A stretch of DNA of 24,519 nucleotides from CAZWCX01 sp964632945 (GTDB lineage Bacteria; Planctomycetota; MHYJ01; WSZJ01; CAZWCX01): positions 1-24,519 of the forward strand of contig CAZWCX010000109.1 in the NCBI GenBank assembly GCA_964632945.1, given 5' to 3'. The translations under genes were made by a program, and so were the position numbers. Positions 22,339 through 24,519 of the stretch are shown here, one piece after another; position 1 is the stretch's first letter; every line of letters begins with the position of its first letter. The notes below the pieces were generated by a model. The model ran no database searches. It was not told the DNA's origin and saw only the letters and a list, made by a program, of their open reading frames with translations.

Positions 22339-23358
22339 CTACCCGAGTTCGTCCAGGAGCCGACCGAGCAGGTCGACGGAGGCCGCCAGATTGCGCGGCG
22401 ACGTGCACTCGATGCAGCCGCCCACGGGTACGCCGAGTCGCGGATCCAGACGCTCCACGATTTCGCGCATCGTCTTCACCGTGTAGGCGACCGACCGCTC
22501 CCCCATGGTCTCCGGATCGGCGCCGATCGCCTCGAGGGCGCGCGGCGGGAGGTGGACGCCCAGGTACTTCAGGAACTCGAGGTCCTGGGGAGTCGTCACC
22601 GGGGCGACGCCGCAGAAGACCGGGGCGGGTGCGCGTCCCTGTTCGCGGCACATCCGGCCGTATCGCTCCAGGACGCGGAGGGCGTCCTCGGCGTCGTAGA
22701 GGATCTGCATCATGAAGTACTCGACCCCCTGCGCGTTCTTCTCGCACATCCGCCGCGGCTCGAAGTCGGGATCCGGCCGGAACGCCGGATCGTCGTACCG
22801 GTTCACCATGCCGCGCTGCGGCAGGCAGATGCCCCCGACCGCGAAGTCGATCCGGCCGGCGGCGCGCAGGTCCGCCACCAGCCGCGCGAACGCCTCCGGC
22901 GTGGGGCCGTCGAACCGCTTCGTCCGGCTGTCCCCGCCGATCGCCACCACCGACCGGAATTTCTTGTCCCAGGACTCGTGCAGCCAGGCGCGCTGCGTGA
23001 TTTCGTCGTGACGGACGGAGGAACGGCAGATGACCGTTTCGATCCCCTTGATCTTGCGCCGGATCAACTCGGCATAGTCGCGGGCGTCCAGCCACTGGGC
23101 ATTCGCCGTCTTCCGTTCGCCGAAGCCGGTCTCCTGGGGATCGATGTCCGGGACGAAAAAGGCGGACAGTTTCGCGGTCAGCGACCCGAGCGCTTCGCGA
23201 ATGCGACGGACGCGCTTGAGGCGCTTCTCCGGGGGCATGTCCTCCCGCGGCGGCACCGCCTCGTACATCCACAGGCGGGCGCCGGAAGGCTGGCGAATCC
23301 GCTCCCGGAAGGGCGCGCGCACCGCCGGGGCCGGAGTTCCGGGTTCCGGTTGGATCAT
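22339..23358 (-). CDS. Methylenetetrahydrofolate reductase-family protein, 339 aa
   Basis: Resembles the FAD-dependent MTHFR barrel that reduces 5,10-methylene-tetrahydrofolate to the 5-methyl form in one-carbon metabolism. Signs: YEAVPPRE near 32-39 corresponds to the FEFFPP strand with its catalytic Glu, VVAIGGDSRT to the LRGD loop, IDFAVGGICLP to the substrate-strand region, and GVEYFMMQILYDAEDALRVLERY to the QxxFD segment with its Gln. The N-terminus is about 25 residues longer than usual, and the C-terminus (VGGCIECTSPRNLAASVDLL) is family-like. It is more distant from E. coli MetF than a standard copy would be, so I leave out a gene symbol. GGGAG stands before the ATG at 23358. It is convergent with the GmhB-like gene. 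Confidence 0.78.
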   Translation of the reverse strand: MIQPEPGTPAPAVRAPFRERIRQPSGARLWMYEAVPPREDMPPEKRLKRVRRIREALGSLTAKLSAFFVPDIDPQETGFGERKTANAQWLDARDYAELIRRKIKGIETVICRSSVRHDEITQRAWLHESWDKKFRSVVAIGGDSRTKRFDGPTPEAFARLVADLRAAGRIDFAVGGICLPQRGMVNRYDDPAFRPDPDFEPRRMCEKNAQGVEYFMMQILYDAEDALRVLERYGRMCREQGRAPAPVFCGVAPVTTPQDLEFLKYLGVHLPPRALEAIGADPETMGERSVAYTVKTMREIVERLDPRLGVPVGGCIECTSPRNLAASVDLLGRLLDELG

Positions 23359-23384
23359 GGGAAACTCCCGATACCGCTCCCCTC

Positions 23385-23414
23385 ATCGTACCGGGGAACA
23401 CCCGTCCGGGACAA
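23385..23414 (-). promoter_or_regulatory. Promoter of the MTHFR-family gene
   Basis: Minus strand TTGTCC (23414-23409), an 18-nt spacer and TACGAT (23390-23385), about 27 nt before the ATG. Confidence 0.5.
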
Positions 23415-23494
23415 GGGGGGGACGCGCGCGGCGTTGCCGGGGCCGCGGGAGGCCGGCAGGAAATCGGAGGGGCGACCCGTCGTTCGCCGACCGA

Positions 23495-23869
23495 CTAGTC
23501 GGCCCGGAACGGTCCGAAGCGACGCGCGAGGGTCGAGCAGAATTCGGCGCCGGCCAGCTTCTCGTCCTCCGGGCCGTCCGCGGTCCAGCGCACGGTCACC
23601 GTCGGATCCGCCTGCAGCAGGGAGCCTTCCATCTCGAGCGAGCGCAACCGGACCGTCTGCCCGACCTTGATCCGGCCCGAGTAGGTGAAGCGGACGCCCG
23701 TCTCGGAGAGATCGAGGAGCCGGCCGTAGCCCAGCACCTTGTCCTGCCCGTCCTTGACCGGCCAGGCGTGGAACTCGAGCGGCTCTTCCACCTCGTAGCG
23801 CACGGCCTGCCGGCCTTCGCCGGATCGCACCGGTCGAGCGCCCAGGGCCTTGGCGAGGAGCTTTCTCAT
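23495..23869 (-). CDS. PilZ-domain protein, 124 aa
   Basis: A small cytoplasmic protein that is almost wholly one PilZ domain. The c-di-GMP-binding signature is complete: R20-x3-R24 (RQAVR) before the barrel and D53-L-S55-x2-G58 (DLSETG) after the first strands. Later strands are VGQTVRLRSLEME and PTVTVRWT, and the end, GAEFCSTL..RFGPF, fits the family. The N-terminus is a short basic helix. PilZ proteins of this size transmit c-di-GMP levels to motility, pilus or exopolysaccharide machinery. GAGGGAG lies 5 nt before the ATG. Its promoter (24046-24074) gives a leader of about 170 nt. The MTHFR-family gene follows after 136 nt with its own promoter, so the two are probably independent. Confidence 0.85.
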   Translation of the reverse strand: MRKLLAKALGARPVRSGEGRQAVRYEVEEPLEFHAWPVKDGQDKVLGYGRLLDLSETGVRFTYSGRIKVGQTVRLRSLEMEGSLLQADPTVTVRWTADGPEDEKLAGAEFCSTLARRFGPFRAD

Positions 23870-24045
23870 CGGGTCTCCCTCTTGCCTGCACGGGGTTCCG
23901 GTTGGCGAACTCGGGTCCCACCGTCGGGACCGCCTTCCGCAGCCGCCATTTTCCCGGCGACCACGTCGACGGCACTGTGACCGATACGACCCTCCCGACC
24001 CCCTCCACCGCGCATCCCCGCAGCGTCCCGGTCGGGAGGCCGGTC

Positions 24046-24074
24046 AGCGTACGAATCCCGCTCATGAATGTCAA
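24046..24074 (-). promoter_or_regulatory. Promoter of the PilZ gene
   Basis: Minus strand TTGACA (24074-24069), a 17-nt spacer and TACGCT (24051-24046). Confidence 0.45.
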
Positions 24075-24183
24075 GAACGAATTCGATAACCGGGGAATTC
24101 CCATGACCTTGGGAGGGGTGGGCGGGCCCATCGGGGGTTCGACCGCGGATCCCGCCGCGATCCGAGCGGGGGTGCGAAATCTG

Positions 24184-24212
24184 TTGACCACCTTCCCCGA
24201 TTGGACTAGAGT
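24184..24212 (+). promoter_or_regulatory. Promoter of nuoA (probable nuo operon)
   Basis: TTGACC, a 17-nt spacer and TAGAGT, followed by a purine-rich GAGAGAGGG ribosome binding region and ATG at 24244. Leader about 25 nt. Confidence 0.6.
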
Positions 24213-24243
24213 TCGACGCCGGTACCCGCGAGAGAGGGCCCCC

Positions 24244-24519
24244 ATGCTGTCCGGCTACGGTCCTATCCTCTTTTATGCCATCCTCCTGGGCGCCATGGGC
24301 GCCGGGCTGCTCATTGCCAAGAGTTTGCTGGGCCCCTCCCCCGCCCCCCGCGCCCGGAAACTCACCCCCTACGAATGTGGCGTCCCCCTGCTGGGGAGCG
24401 CGCGGGAACGGTTCTCGGTCAAGTTCTACCTCGTCGCGATGCTGTTCATCATCTTCGACATCGAGACCGTGTTCATGGTGCCGTGGGCCGTGGCGTTCCA
24501 CCAGATGCGCGAGTTCGGC
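24244..24519 (+). CDS. nuoA: NADH-quinone oxidoreductase subunit A, partial (first 92 residues)
   Basis: Membrane subunit of respiratory complex I. The first helix (about 7-28, ILFYAILLGAMGAGLLIA), the conserved PYECG motif (about 42-46), RFSVKFYLVAMLFIIFDIE (56-74) and the following FMVPWAV are diagnostic. The gene runs off the window end and lacks its C-terminal part. The start is well defined by the promoter and GAGAGAGGG ahead of the ATG. In most bacteria nuoA opens a nuo operon, so nuoB and the other subunits are expected immediately beyond the window. Confidence 0.93.
   Translation, partial: MLSGYGPILFYAILLGAMGAGLLIAKSLLGPSPAPRARKLTPYECGVPLLGSARERFSVKFYLVAMLFIIFDIETVFMVPWAVAFHQMREFG

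Noticed and set aside
24120..24160. GGGGGTTCGACCGCGG looks like a tRNA T-arm.
   Set aside because: No acceptor, D or anticodon arm can be built around it.
1..24519. Mobile elements, CRISPR arrays, prophage genes, toxin-antitoxin pairs.
   Set aside because: No transposase, integrase, regular repeat-spacer array or phage structural protein is visible on either strand.

Overview
The window is GC-rich, densely coded bacterial chromosome with no rRNA, tRNA, CRISPR array, insertion sequence or phage gene that I can recognise. The gene content (a pyrR-pyrB-pyrC operon, a Pup-ligase/Dop-family enzyme outside an actinobacterial proteasome locus, secreted squalene-cyclase-like alpha/alpha-toroid and alpha/beta-hydrolase proteins, PrcB-domain and HEAT-repeat proteins, a BrkB-type membrane protein, nuoA) suggests a Gram-negative bacterium of the Planctomycetota or a neighbouring deep lineage. 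That assignment is inference from gene content only.

Layout. 49-3028 (minus): pyrimidine operon pyrR-pyrB-pyrC behind one promoter. 3182-5526 (plus): a promoter, a 50-residue protein ending in Gly-Gly-Gly-Glu, a strong hairpin, and a 650-residue PafA/Dop-family ligase with a large hydrophobic insertion in its catalytic domain. 5675-6952 (plus): a response regulator joined to four MshE-N-like repeats and a CheX-like phosphatase domain. 7183-7716 (minus): zinc-ribbon protein. 7874-9148 (plus): YihY/BrkB membrane protein. 9368-10261 (minus): probable lipoprotein. 10368-12815 (plus) and 12835-14685 (minus): two convergent HEAT-like proteins, the second membrane-anchored and apparently leaderless. 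14780-15235 (minus): a S24/S26-type peptidase. 15480-16025 (minus): a single-pass membrane protein. 16026-17125: about 1.1 kb without a credible protein gene, but with a perfect-consensus promoter and a strong intrinsic terminator on the minus strand that define a structured RNA of about 250 nt. 17126-18238 (minus): secreted PrcB-domain protein. 18741-20024 (minus): secreted alpha/beta-hydrolase-fold protein lacking its catalytic serine. 20283-21521 (plus): secreted alpha/alpha-toroid protein. 21660-22256 (plus): GmhB-like HAD phosphatase. 22339-23358 (minus): MTHFR-family protein. 23495-23869 (minus): PilZ protein. 24244-24519 (plus, cut by the window end): nuoA.

The most interesting locus is 3182-5526. 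A small GGE-ending protein sits directly before a single PafA/Dop-type enzyme carrying membrane-spanning segments, with no proteasome gene in view. This looks like a Pup-like conjugation system acting at the membrane, with a C-terminal Glu that would need no deamidation. The second is the unassigned structured RNA at 16475-16723, which folds on paper into a long irregular rod reminiscent of 6S RNA. Most genes are preceded by a recurring promoter pattern, TTGAC-like, 17-18 nt spacer, then a TAG-type -10 box (for example TAGACT or TAGGAT); this helped to fix starts and transcription units.
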